DNA from: Flavobacteriales bacterium
GTDB taxonomy: Bacteria; Bacteroidota; Bacteroidia; Flavobacteriales_D; Sanyastnellaceae
Direction: 5' to 3'
Assembly: GCA_016722445.1 (NCBI GenBank)
Contig: JADKIZ010000024.1
Span: forward strand, 1-64,000
DNA length: 64,000 nucleotides
Shown here: positions 48,631 through 56,902 of the stretch, one piece after another
Layout of the letters: every line of letters begins with the position of its first letter
Position numbering within the stretch: the first letter of the stretch is position 1
The notes under the pieces: generated by a model
The model's input: the letters and a program-made list of their open reading frames with translations, nothing else
Told to the model about the DNA's origin: nothing
The model's database searches: none
Translations under genes and position numbers: made by a program

Positions 48631-49008
48631 TTACTTGATCTCAACTTTTGCTCCTGCTTCTTCAAGTTGTGTCTTCAGACCGTTTGCTTCGTCTTTAGTA
48701 ACACCTGTCTTGAGAGGTGATGGAGCTTTGTCAACCGCATCTTTCGCTTCTTTCAGTCCGAGACCGGTGAGATCTTTCACCAATTTCACGACTGCAAGTT
48801 TGTTAGCGCCACCTTCTACAAGGATAACGTCAAATGCAGTTTTTTCTTCAGCTGCAGCAGCACCGCCACCAGCGGCATCAGCAACCATTACAGGAGCAGC
48901 AGCAGCTGGCTCGATACCGTAATCATCTTTCAGAATTTTGGCAAGCTCGTTGACTTCTTTTACGGTGAGGTTTACGAGGCTTTCTGCCATTGCTTTCAAA
49001 TCAGCCAT
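48631..49008 (-). CDS. rplL: 50S ribosomal protein L7/L12
   Basis: 125 aa. N-terminal dimerisation helices (LKAMAESLVNLTVKEVNELA), Ala/Gly-rich hinge (AAGGGAAAAEEK) and the C-terminal factor-binding domain (KIxVVKxVKDLTGLGLKEAK type). Forms the stalk with L10 and recruits translation GTPases. 48 bp after rplJ. Confidence 0.97.
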   Translation of the reverse strand: MADLKAMAESLVNLTVKEVNELAKILKDDYGIEPAAAAPVMVADAAGGGAAAAEEKTAFDVILVEGGANKLAVVKLVKDLTGLGLKEAKDAVDKAPSPLKTGVTKDEANGLKTQLEEAGAKVEIK

Positions 49009-49056
49009 TTTATTGGATTTTTAAAAGGTTGTTTTAATTGATAAATTGATGTTGTT

Positions 49057-49584
49057 TTAAGCGTTTCTTTCCTCGAGCGCTTTCACGAGGCCAGCAACTT
49101 TGTTTCCAGCGCTTGATTGAAGTCCGGAAATAACGTTTTTGGCAGGTGATTGAAGAAGGCCAATGATGTCGCCCAACAATTCCTCTTTGCTCTTGAGAGC
49201 AACGAGTGTGTCGAGTTGATCTGCACCTACATAACAATCTTCCTGAATGAATGCTGCTTTAAAAGCAGGCTTTTCGTGTTTTTTTCTGAACTCTTTGATG
49301 AGCCTTGCAGGACCATTACCCACGGTTGCAAACATCACAGCTGTATTGCCATGAAGTGTTTCATAAAGCGGGCTATAGTCTTTGCCTTCAACGCGTTCCA
49401 TGGCTTTTCTCAAAAGGGTGTTTTTTACAACACGCATTTTGATTCCTGCTTTGAAACATTCGCGACGAAGCTGGCTGGTAACCTCAGCGTTCAGAGTAGT
49501 AGTATCGCTCAGGTAGAAGATTTCGTTGCTTTTCAGCTCTTCAACCAAATCAGCGATCTCCTGGTTCTTTTGTTCTTTAGTCAT
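49057..49584 (-). CDS. rplJ: 50S ribosomal protein L10
   Basis: 175 aa. N-terminal rRNA-binding region (EELKSNEIFYLSDTTTLNAE, CFKAGIKMRVVKNTLLRKAM) and C-terminal helix that binds L7/L12 dimers (GLQSSAGNKVAGLVKALEE). L10 represses this operon in other bacteria; no leader structure was examined in detail here. Confidence 0.96.
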   Translation of the reverse strand: MTKEQKNQEIADLVEELKSNEIFYLSDTTTLNAEVTSQLRRECFKAGIKMRVVKNTLLRKAMERVEGKDYSPLYETLHGNTAVMFATVGNGPARLIKEFRKKHEKPAFKAAFIQEDCYVGADQLDTLVALKSKEELLGDIIGLLQSPAKNVISGLQSSAGNKVAGLVKALEERNA

Positions 49585-49600
49585 AAAGAATTCCTCCGAT

Positions 49601-50311
49601 TTAGATTTTACCAGCGATTAGCTCACTGTTCTTGGTTTCAACATTAACACCGGGACTCATGGTAGAGCTCATTGAGATGCTCTTGATATAAGTACCTTTT
49701 GCTGAAGAGGGCTTCAGTTTCACGATCGTGTGGATCAATTCCTGAGCATTTTCTGCAAGTTTGGTGGCATCGAATGATACACGTCCAACACTTGCATGAA
49801 TGATTCCGGTTTTGTCTACCTTAAAATCAATGTTACCTGCCTTCTTTTCTGTTACAGCTTTTCCAACATCCATAGTCACAGTACCCGTTTTCGGGTTTGG
49901 CATCAGTCCACGTGGTCCGAGAATTCGGCCCAGTGCACCTACTTGCCCCATAACGTTGGGTGTGGTGATGATGACATCCACATCGGTCCATCCGCCTTTG
50001 ATTTTTTCGATGTATTCGTTCAGTCCTACGTGATCTGCACCAGCAGCTTTGGCTTCTGCTTCCTTGTCAGGAGTGCAGAGTACCAATACACGTACAGTTT
50101 TACCCGTACCATGGGGTAGTGACACTGTGCCACGTACCATCTGGTTGGACTTCTTCGGATCTACGCCGAGGCGAACAGCGATGTCCACAGAGGCGTCAAA
50201 TTTCGTAGTCGTGATCTTTTTCACGATTGACGCAGCTTCAGAAAGATTATACGACTTTTCACCGTCATACTTGCTTACTGAAACTTTCCGATTTTTTGTT
50301 AGACTTCCCAT
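49601..50311 (-). CDS. rplA: 50S ribosomal protein L1
   Basis: 236 aa. Motifs: ASVDIAVRLGVDPKKSNQMV, RGTVSLPHGTGKTVRV, LGPRGLMPNPKTGTV and the C-terminal SISMSSTMSPGV. Binds 23S rRNA at the E-site stalk and autoregulates the L11-L1 genes in other bacteria. 16 bp upstream of rplJ. Confidence 0.97.
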   Translation of the reverse strand: MGSLTKNRKVSVSKYDGEKSYNLSEAASIVKKITTTKFDASVDIAVRLGVDPKKSNQMVRGTVSLPHGTGKTVRVLVLCTPDKEAEAKAAGADHVGLNEYIEKIKGGWTDVDVIITTPNVMGQVGALGRILGPRGLMPNPKTGTVTMDVGKAVTEKKAGNIDFKVDKTGIIHASVGRVSFDATKLAENAQELIHTIVKLKPSSAKGTYIKSISMSSTMSPGVNVETKNSELIAGKI

Positions 50312-50333
50312 TGCTGTTTTTCCTCCGAAAAAA

Positions 50334-50771
50334 TTAGAAAGGACGGTTACCGGTTACCTTAATTCCTAAGCTTCTTGCAGTTCCTGCTACCATTTTCATG
50401 GCAGATTCTACTGTGAAGCAATTGAGGTCAGGCATTTTGTCTTCTGCAATAGCTCGAACCTGATCCCAGGTTACTGAGCCAACCTTCTGGCGGTTTGATT
50501 CTGCTGCACCCTTCTTCGCTTTTGATGCGTCGAGGAGCTGAACAGCTGCCGGTGCCGTTTTGATGACAAAGTCAAATGACTTGTCACTATATACGGTGAT
50601 CAATACCGGGCATACTTTTCCAGCCTTATCCTGTGTCCTTGCATTGAATTGCTTGCAAAATTCCATGATGTTAACACCCTTGGAACCTAGCGCAGGACCG
50701 ATCGGAGGAGCTGGATTAGCTGCACCACCTTTGATTTGCAGTTTGACGAATCCAGAAACTTCTTTCGCCAT
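50334..50771 (-). CDS. rplK: 50S ribosomal protein L11
   Basis: 145 aa. Motifs: VKLQIKGGAANPAPPIGPAL, GSKGVNIMEFCKQFNARTQ, VTWDQVRAIAEDKMPDLN. Part of the GTPase-associated centre. 22 bp upstream of rplA. Confidence 0.97.
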   Translation of the reverse strand: MAKEVSGFVKLQIKGGAANPAPPIGPALGSKGVNIMEFCKQFNARTQDKAGKVCPVLITVYSDKSFDFVIKTAPAAVQLLDASKAKKGAAESNRQKVGSVTWDQVRAIAEDKMPDLNCFTVESAMKMVAGTARSLGIKVTGNRPF

Positions 50772-50892
50772 TTTACTTTATTTATTTATTTGTATGTGCG
50801 TGGATTGCAAGGGGAAGCGAATCGTAACAAACTGTTTTATTCATTGCGCACCACACGCTCGTTTAATCTATTTTTTCAAACTCTCCGAACCA

Positions 50893-50940
50893 TGAATCAA
50901 TTCATAATTCATAACTCATAACTCATAATTCATAATTCAA
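50893..50940. repeat. TTCATAA heptamer array inside the nusG-rplK gap
   Basis: Six units of the AATTCATA/AACTCATA type lie in the 171-bp gap between nusG and rplK and end 2 bp from the nusG stop. The same repeat occurs at 5095-5183 and 6879-6960. Confidence 0.7.
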
Positions 50941-50942
50941 AC

Positions 50943-51491
50943 TCACTCTTTTTCGACCTGCATATAACCCAATTCTACTGGGGTTTTTCTGCCGAAAATC
51001 TTCACCATCACTTTGAGTTTTTTCTTCTCTTCATTGATCTCTTCAATCACTCCTTCGAAATTGTTGAACGGTCCATCGATCACTTTCACATTTTGTCCAA
51101 CTACATAAGGGATACTCAACTCTTCACCGCTTTCAGCGAGTTCGTCAACTTTACCCAAAATGCGGTTCACTTCGGCCAATCTCAATGGAATAGGCTCTCC
51201 CTTCTTTTCAGCACCAAGAAATCCGATAACATTTGTAATGTTACGGATAATGTGGGGTACTTCGCCTATAAGTGCAGCTTCAATTAACACATAACCTGGA
51301 AGGTAGCTGCGTTCTTTGCTTACTTTTTTGCCATTTCGTACCTGAAATACCTTCTCGGTAGGGATGAGTACCTGTGATACAAAGTCCTGCATTCCGCGGG
51401 CTTTGATTTCACTTTCGATGTACTCCTTCACCTTTTTCTCTTTACCGCTGATGGCACGTACTACGTACCATTTTTTTTCGAAGTCGCTCAT
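50943..51491 (-). CDS. nusG: Transcription termination/antitermination factor NusG
   Basis: 182 aa. NGN domain (KWYVVRAISGKEKKVKEYIE, LPGYVLIEAALIGEVPHIIR) and C-terminal KOW domain (GQNVKVIDGPFNNFEGVIEE). Binds RNA polymerase and couples with Rho or ribosomal S10. 25 bp after secE. Confidence 0.97.
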   Translation of the reverse strand: MSDFEKKWYVVRAISGKEKKVKEYIESEIKARGMQDFVSQVLIPTEKVFQVRNGKKVSKERSYLPGYVLIEAALIGEVPHIIRNITNVIGFLGAEKKGEPIPLRLAEVNRILGKVDELAESGEELSIPYVVGQNVKVIDGPFNNFEGVIEEINEEKKKLKVMVKIFGRKTPVELGYMQVEKE

Positions 51492-51516
51492 GTTTTTCCT
51501 GGATCTGGATGTTTAA

Positions 51517-51741
51517 TCAGGTTAGGAATGCATACAACATTCCAACTACGCCTTTCCACATTGAATCTGCACTTCCGCTCACGCCGAAGATGAAGTCCAT
51601 GAGGAAAATAAGCACGGTCAGGATAAACGTTGTCACGAATACCAATACGGTGCTTTCCTGTAGCTCAGACCATGTCGGCCAGGTTACTTTTTGTACCAGC
51701 TCGTGGTATGATTCCTCCAAATAGGTTTTAATTCCAGCCAT
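51517..51741 (-). CDS. secE: Preprotein translocase subunit SecE
   Basis: 74 aa from ATG 51741 (MAGIKTYLEESYHELVQKVT); an in-frame extension to 51801 runs into tRNA-Trp and is rejected. WPTWSELQESTVLVFVTTFI is the SecE signature, followed by a single membrane helix (ILTVLIFLMDFIFGV). The essential clamp of SecYEG. Conserved position before nusG. Confidence 0.93.
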   Translation of the reverse strand: MAGIKTYLEESYHELVQKVTWPTWSELQESTVLVFVTTFILTVLIFLMDFIFGVSGSADSMWKGVVGMLYAFLT

Positions 51742-51792
51742 AACTTTTCTTTTTACCTCCCCACGACAGGGAGGGGTGAATTCTAAACTTTG

Positions 51793-51863
51793 CACGGGCA
51801 CCAGGATTCGAACCTAGATCAACGGTTTTGGAGACCGCTATTCTGCCGTTGAACTATGCCCGT
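51793..51863 (-). tRNA. tRNA-Trp (CCA)
   Basis: Cloverleaf with ACGGGCA/TGCCCGT acceptor stem, anticodon loop CTCCAAA giving CCA, and GGTTCGAATCC T arm. CCA end not encoded. Placed between tuf and secE as in other Bacteroidota. Confidence 0.95.
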
Positions 51864-52022
51864 AAATTAGGTATGTCGCGGTTTTGTTCTTGGGAAGCAT
51901 TCTGTTTTCGATCTGAAGATCGGCAATGAAATCCCGCCTTTGAACCATGTCCGTGGCATATCTAAAACACTTTTTTTTCAATTCAGAATCCTGACTTTCA
52001 AGTTTCAGGATTCATCTTCAAA

Positions 52023-52082
52023 TCACGTTTACTCTTTAAACGTGAAAGTGAAGGTGAAATCTTTTGGAGATTTCACCTTCAC
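52023..52082. terminator. Two tandem hairpins downstream of tuf
   Basis: TCACGTTTA/TAAACGTGA (52023-52045, 9 bp) and GTGAAGGTGAAATC/GATTTCACCTTCAC (52048-52082, 14-bp perfect stem, 7-nt loop). They lie between the tuf stop and tRNA-Trp. No long U-run; they may terminate or process the tuf-tRNA transcript. Confidence 0.6.
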
Positions 52083-52103
52083 CAGTATCAGTCATGCGTA
52101 TGA

Positions 52104-53291
52104 TTACGCGATGATTTCAGTCACCTGACCTGCACCAACTGTGCGGCCACCTTCACGGATTGCAAAACGAAGACCTTTGTCCATTGCGATTGGGGCAATG
52201 AGGTTAACTTCGATTGACACGTTGTCACCAGGAAGTACCATTTCACGACCAGCTTCAAGGTTGATCTCTCCGGTTACGTCAGTTGTACGGAAGTAGAACT
52301 GCGGACGGTATTTGTTGTGGAAAGGAGTGTGACGACCACCTTCTTCTTTCTTCAACACATAGATCTCAGCTTTGAATTTAGTGTGAGGAAGGATAGAACC
52401 TGGTTTGCAGATTACCATTCCACGACGGATATCAGATTTTTCAATACCACGGAGGAGGAGACCTACGTTGTCACCAGCTTCACCACGGTCAAGAATCTTA
52501 CGGAACATCTCTACACCGGTAACTACTGATTTCAATTTGGCTTCGTTGAAACCAATGATATCTACCTCTTCACCTGAGTTGATTACACCACGCTCGATAC
52601 GGCCAGTAGCTACAGTACCACGACCAGTGATGGTGAACACGTCTTCCACTGACATCAGGAAAGGCTTGTCAACTTCACGTGGAGGAATTGGAATCCAGGT
52701 ATCAACTGCTTCCATCAATTCCATGATTTTTTCTACCCATTTTGGGTCACCATTCAAACCTCCGAGGGCAGAGCCACGGATGATTGGTGTGTTATCTCCA
52801 TCGTATTCGTAGAAGCTAAGAAGCTCACGAATTTCCATTTCAACGAGGTCGAGAAGCTCGGCATCGTCTACCATGTCTACTTTGTTCATGAAAACAACGA
52901 TACGTGGAACACCTACCTGACGACCCAGGAGGATGTGCTCACGAGTCTGTGGCATCGGACCATCTGTTGCAGCAACCACGAGGATCGCTCCGTCCATTTG
53001 GGCAGCACCTGTTACCATGTTCTTTACGTAGTCGGCGTGACCTGGACAGTCAACGTGAGCATAGTGACGATTTTTTGTCTGATACTCTACGTGTGCAGTG
53101 TTAATAGTGATACCACGCTCTTTTTCTTCAGGAGCGTTGTCGATAGACGCGAAGTCTCTTTTTTCAGAAAGACCAGCCGCAGCCAATACAGTTGTGATGG
53201 CAGCAGTCAGAGTGGTCTTTCCGTGGTCAACGTGACCAATAGTTCCAATGTTCACGTGGGGTTTGGAACGATCAAAATTCTCTTTAGCCAT
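52104..53291 (-). CDS. tuf: Elongation factor Tu
   Basis: 395 aa, intact. GTP-binding motifs GHVDHGKTT, DCPGHADY and NKVDMVDD, effector region RGITINTAHVEY, and domains 2 and 3 with TGRGTVATGRIERG and FRTTDVTG. Delivers aminoacyl-tRNA to the ribosome. Flanked by tRNA genes. Confidence 0.98.
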   Translation of the reverse strand: MAKENFDRSKPHVNIGTIGHVDHGKTTLTAAITTVLAAAGLSEKRDFASIDNAPEEKERGITINTAHVEYQTKNRHYAHVDCPGHADYVKNMVTGAAQMDGAILVVAATDGPMPQTREHILLGRQVGVPRIVVFMNKVDMVDDAELLDLVEMEIRELLSFYEYDGDNTPIIRGSALGGLNGDPKWVEKIMELMEAVDTWIPIPPREVDKPFLMSVEDVFTITGRGTVATGRIERGVINSGEEVDIIGFNEAKLKSVVTGVEMFRKILDRGEAGDNVGLLLRGIEKSDIRRGMVICKPGSILPHTKFKAEIYVLKKEEGGRHTPFHNKYRPQFYFRTTDVTGEINLEAGREMVLPGDNVSIEVNLIAPIAMDKGLRFAIREGGRTVGAGQVTEIIA

Positions 53292-53414
53292 TGGCGTTTG
53301 TTTTTGTTTTTGTTATCTAGATAATTAAAAAGTGCACTTCTGTTTTGAAATCCTGATTTTACCTCTTAAAAAATGGTCTGGAGTATGCCAAACCTCATGT
53401 TCAATTCATTCAGA

Positions 53415-53485
<71 letters not shown>

Positions 53486-53490
53486 AGTTC

Positions 53491-53546
53491 AGTGTGAGTG
53501 TGAGCTTGAGTGTGGAGTGTTCCACACTCATAATCACACTCGCACT
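53491..53546. repeat. Cruciform between tRNA-Thr and tRNA-Gly
   Basis: Outer arms AGTGTGAGTGTGA and TCACACTCGCACT (12/13 complementary) enclose GAGTGTGGA/TCCACACTC (9 bp perfect). It fills the spacer between two tRNA genes and could be a processing structure or a REP-like insertion. Confidence 0.65.
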
Positions 53547-53552
53547 GTGTTG

Positions 53553-53625
53553 AGCGGGAGACGAGGCTCGAACTCGCGACATTTAGCTTGGAAGGCTAAT
53601 GCTCTACCAACTGAGCTACTCCCGC
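53553..53625 (-). tRNA. tRNA-Gly (TCC)
   Basis: Acceptor GCGGGAG/CTCCCGC, anticodon stem TTAGC/GCTAA with loop CTTCCAA giving TCC, T arm GCGAGTTCGAGCCTCGT. 73 nt. Confidence 0.95.
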
Positions 53626-53700
53626 AATTGTTATGTGTGTTTTCTTATTCAAAAACACACCTAATAATTGCTTCACTAACTTCCTATGGGTTAGTTGTTG

Positions 53701-53783
53701 TGGGGAGTGGTGGATTCGAACCACCGAAGTCGTAAGACAACAGATTTACAGTCTGTCCCATTTGGCCACTCTGGTAACTCCCC
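53701..53783 (-). tRNA. tRNA-Tyr (GTA)
   Basis: Acceptor GGGGAGT/ACTCCCC, anticodon loop CTGTAAA giving GTA, long class II variable arm, T arm GGTGGTTCGAATCCACC. 83 nt. Confidence 0.95.
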
Positions 53784-53821
53784 TGATCGTTTTTCTTTAG
53801 GCTGAAAAACTGAAAAAAAAG

Positions 53822-53895
53822 AGCCGGTGGAGGGATTCGAACCCCCGACCAGCTGATTACAAATCAACTGCTCTGGCCAGCTGAGCTACACCGGC
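53822..53895 (-). tRNA. tRNA-Thr (TGT)
   Basis: Acceptor GCCGGTG/CACCGGC, anticodon loop TTTGTAA giving TGT, T arm GGGGGTTCGAATCCCTC. 74 nt. First gene of the tRNA-tuf transcription unit on the minus strand. Confidence 0.95.
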
Positions 53896-54099
53896 AGTAA
53901 AATCAGGTATTTCAAAGAACTTTAAGCGGCTTTATCGCCTCCTGTCTTTTTAAACAGGGGCGCAAATGTAGTTCTTTTTTCCAATGCAACAAGTCTGAAT
54001 GAAAAAAAAATCGGGATATTTCAACAATCAGGTTGTTAATCCAGATAGGGTTTTTTACAACGGACTGAGACTTAATGGAAAAAAGTTCGACTGCCGGAA

Positions 54100-54579
54100 T
54101 TAATGATGATGCCCGCCTGGTCCATGTACATGGCCATGCATGATTTCTTCCTGGGTGGCTTCACGCACTTCCATGACTTCTACATCGAAATGCAATTCTA
54201 CTCCTGCAAGGGCATGGTTGGCATCGACCGTTACGGTGTTTTCTCCCACAGCTTTAATAGTTACGATATAACGTTGCTCATCATTGCCAGCTTGAAATTG
54301 CTGACCAACTTGTGGTTTATTGCCTCCAAACGCTTCAAGTGGGACTTCCTGGATCAACGACTCATCAAGTTCGCCGTAACCTTTGTCTGGACTAACCTTG
54401 ATCTGAAGTTTTTCTCCGGCAGTTTTGCCCTCCAAACCTTCTTCCATTCCCGGAATCAGATTGCCAAAGCCATGCAGGTAATAAAGTGGATCTCTGCCGT
54501 CGCTCGAATCGAGTACCTGGCCTTCCGGATTTTTTAAAGTGTAGTGAATGGCTACAACTTTTTCGCGGGTAATTTTCAT
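54100..54579 (-). CDS. FKBP-type peptidyl-prolyl isomerase, SlyD-like
   Basis: 159 aa. FKBP half (VVAIHYTLKNPEGQVLDSSD, YLHGFGNLIPGMEEGLEGK), IF insert domain (YGELDESLIQEVPLEAFGG) and NHALAGVELHFDVEVMEVR. The tail ends HGHVHGPGGHHH, a His-rich metal-binding end as in SlyD. Cytoplasmic proline isomerase and chaperone, possibly involved in nickel handling. Confidence 0.9.
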   Translation of the reverse strand: MKITREKVVAIHYTLKNPEGQVLDSSDGRDPLYYLHGFGNLIPGMEEGLEGKTAGEKLQIKVSPDKGYGELDESLIQEVPLEAFGGNKPQVGQQFQAGNDEQRYIVTIKAVGENTVTVDANHALAGVELHFDVEVMEVREATQEEIMHGHVHGPGGHHH

Positions 54580-54882
54580 GAATGGTGTGTTTTTTTAATG
54601 CAGTCTGCCATTCCAGTGAACTGCATGGTCCGGCCGGAGGTAACAATGACCGGTATGACCGGAACTGCGGAATTTATGCGGCAAAAATAATCAGGTTTTC
54701 ACAGTTTAATTGACGACCGCCATTTCCGCATATAAAATGTGATTATGCTTGCCTGTTATTGTCCATCGCACTTCATAATGCTCATTTGAAATTCAAGATA
54801 TACTTTTCAGACAACCTATATTTTCTTCAGGTGAAAATTAGTGGCGGACAGTTACTCCTCAGCTTAGTCCAGCTTCTGCGAC

Positions 54883-55662
54883 CTACAATGAAACCAGCGC
54901 TGCTCCTGCAATACCTAGTAGGATGGCCAAAAATTTGATCCAGTTGAATTTGTGCCCTTCTTCACTTTCAAATAATATAATCGTGGAAACGTGAAGGATG
55001 ATTCCAATAAGTACTCCCGTCACTTTGGGAGTTAATGTGGCCAGATTCGCCAAGCCATTTTCTCCGATAAAGTAATGGGCGAATGCTCCCGCTGGAGCAA
55101 CCAATGCAAACATCACGACCCAAAAAAGAATTTTGATTCTGGAGATGCCTGCGCTGAAAAGCAACGCTGTAAATACGAGTGTTTCTGTGACTTTATGCAA
55201 TGAAATACCGATGAGCAAAGAATCACGGTGATCATGTGAATGCACATGTCCGGCATGGGCGTGATCGTGGATATGGGTTGGCATTGCGCCACCAAAGGGC
55301 ATGCCTTCTATAAATGCGTGAATCCACAATGAAACCATGACCATGAATAAAAATCGTGTACCGTGATGGTGGTGATGTTCATGGATGTGGGCATGTCCGT
55401 GTTCGATTCCATGCGAAAAAAAATCGAGAATGACCTGCAGCATAAATCCTGCAAGCACATACCAACCGGCATGAGCAATGCCTGATTCAAACAACTCAGG
55501 AAAAAGATGGAGTAGGGTTAGACCAAGCAGATATGCCGCACTGAATGCCAGGAGCAATTTCAATCCTTTGCTGCTCTGTTTATGGGTGAGCAGAAAAATG
55601 CCACCTCCGGCTAAAGCGGAAATGAACAAGATCGTGGCATAAAATACTGGCGGGTGATTCAT
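54883..55662 (-). CDS. ZIP family metal transporter
   Basis: 259 aa, seven or eight membrane helices. A His-rich loop (HGIEHGHAHIHEHHHHHG, later HIHDHAHAGHVHSHDH) and the helix IV/V metal site (LWIHAFIEGMPFGGAMP; GISLHKVTETLVFTALLF). Imports zinc or a related divalent metal. Its start overlaps the methyltransferase stop by 4 bp. Confidence 0.85.
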   Translation of the reverse strand: MNHPPVFYATILFISALAGGGIFLLTHKQSSKGLKLLLAFSAAYLLGLTLLHLFPELFESGIAHAGWYVLAGFMLQVILDFFSHGIEHGHAHIHEHHHHHGTRFLFMVMVSLWIHAFIEGMPFGGAMPTHIHDHAHAGHVHSHDHRDSLLIGISLHKVTETLVFTALLFSAGISRIKILFWVVMFALVAPAGAFAHYFIGENGLANLATLTPKVTGVLIGIILHVSTIILFESEEGHKFNWIKFLAILLGIAGAALVSL

Positions 55663-56399
55663 GATTTCTGTGCAATAATAATCATGCGTTCCGACGAATT
55701 CTCATGGAAGTCGTCCATGGCATAGTTACCCTTGGCGGTCAGAAAACGAAATCCACTGGATTCAAGCATGTTCAGAATTTCCGGTAAAGTGAACAATTGC
55801 ACTTTTTCAATAAATTTTTCACGGAAACCTTGATCCAACACTTCTATCTCCTTGATGACATGCTCACCATCCAGTTTTTTGGTGATGTTGAATTGAATGC
55901 CATCAATTTGAAGGTCTCCACTGTGTTTTTTACAGCAAATGGTGGATGGATTGAAATAGTCCATCACAAACAATCCGTCTTCATCGAGATGTTGATGTAT
56001 ACACTGAATGACTTTCAGATTATCTGATTTTTCTTCAAAGTATCCGAAACTGGTAAAGAGATTCAGAATAGCGGAATACTTTTTCTCCAATTGAAATGAA
56101 CGCATATCCCCAGTGAAAAACTCAAGTCCATTTGTGGCATATTCATTCGCAAGTTTGATGCTTTCTTCTGAAAGATCGAGTCCGGTAACCTGATATCCTT
56201 TTTGGTGGAGATAAATCGAATGCCGTCCTTTACCACAAGCGAGATCCAAGATGTCTGACCCGGACTGTAAATCGAGCTCAGTCATCAAAGCATCCAGAAA
56301 ATTCGCAGCCTCCGCATCGTCGCGGTGCTTGTACAGAATATGATAATAAGGCGAGTTAAACCACCCACGAAACCATTCATTATCTCTTGCTGCACACAT
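55659..56399 (-). CDS. Class I SAM-dependent methyltransferase
   Basis: 246 aa from ATG 56399 (MCAARDNEWFRGWFNSPYYH); the extension to 56477 reads like non-coding sequence. SAM-binding motif I DILDLACGKGRHSIYL, motif II GLDLSEESIKLA, then FTSFGYFEE and FVMDYFNPS. Substrate unknown, probably a small molecule. Coupled with the ZIP gene. Confidence 0.85.
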   Translation of the reverse strand: MCAARDNEWFRGWFNSPYYHILYKHRDDAEAANFLDALMTELDLQSGSDILDLACGKGRHSIYLHQKGYQVTGLDLSEESIKLANEYATNGLEFFTGDMRSFQLEKKYSAILNLFTSFGYFEEKSDNLKVIQCIHQHLDEDGLFVMDYFNPSTICCKKHSGDLQIDGIQFNITKKLDGEHVIKEIEVLDQGFREKFIEKVQLFTLPEILNMLESSGFRFLTAKGNYAMDDFHENSSERMIIIAQKS

Positions 56400-56527
56400 G
56401 ACCAGATTTGAATTTGCGAAGATATAAACGCTTGTGTTGTTAAAACTTGAACACAGATCAATAGAAAAACAGGTCAATTATGACTGAATTTGCGGAAGAT
56501 TTTGCCACGCGCTGATCAACTCTTAAA

Positions 56528-56902
56528 ATGGAAGACATTAAACTTACTCCTACACCGAAGACTCCATCTGTTAGTTTTACTCAGAATGGTCATCTTGAAT
56601 TAAAGGGCAGATCAATTCCCGAAAACTCTATTGAATTTTATAAGCCATTGATCGATTGGTTGGATGAATATGCTAAAACAGCAGCATCGGATACCAACGT
56701 GCATGTGCAGTTGGAATACTTCAATACCAGCAGCAGTAAATGTTTACTCGATTTTTTCAAACGACTGGAAGGTTTGGGCAACAGAGTGACCATTCACTGG
56801 TATTACGAGCAAGACGATGAGGATATGCTTGAAGCTGGTGAGGACTATGAATCCATCATCAATGTGCCTTTTAAAATGATTGAAGTCGAAGAATTGAAGT
56901 AA
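56528..56902 (+). CDS. SiaC-like regulatory phosphoprotein (DUF1987)
   Basis: 124 aa. Matches the family in length and in the motifs TPKTPSVSF, LKGRSIPENSIEFYKPLIDW, YFNTSSSKCLLDFFKRLE and WYYEQDDEDMLEAGEDY; the Thr/Ser cluster at SSSK is the phosphorylation region in SiaC. In other bacteria it works with a SiaB kinase and a SiaA phosphatase in a diguanylate-cyclase switch. Neither partner is in this window. Convergent with the ABC gene (stops adjacent). Confidence 0.85.
   Translation: MEDIKLTPTPKTPSVSFTQNGHLELKGRSIPENSIEFYKPLIDWLDEYAKTAASDTNVHVQLEYFNTSSSKCLLDFFKRLEGLGNRVTIHWYYEQDDEDMLEAGEDYESIINVPFKMIEVEELK

Noticed and set aside
53491..53546. Extra tRNA or small RNA gene between tRNA-Thr and tRNA-Gly
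   Set aside because: The sequence is a simple GT-rich cruciform with no cloverleaf.
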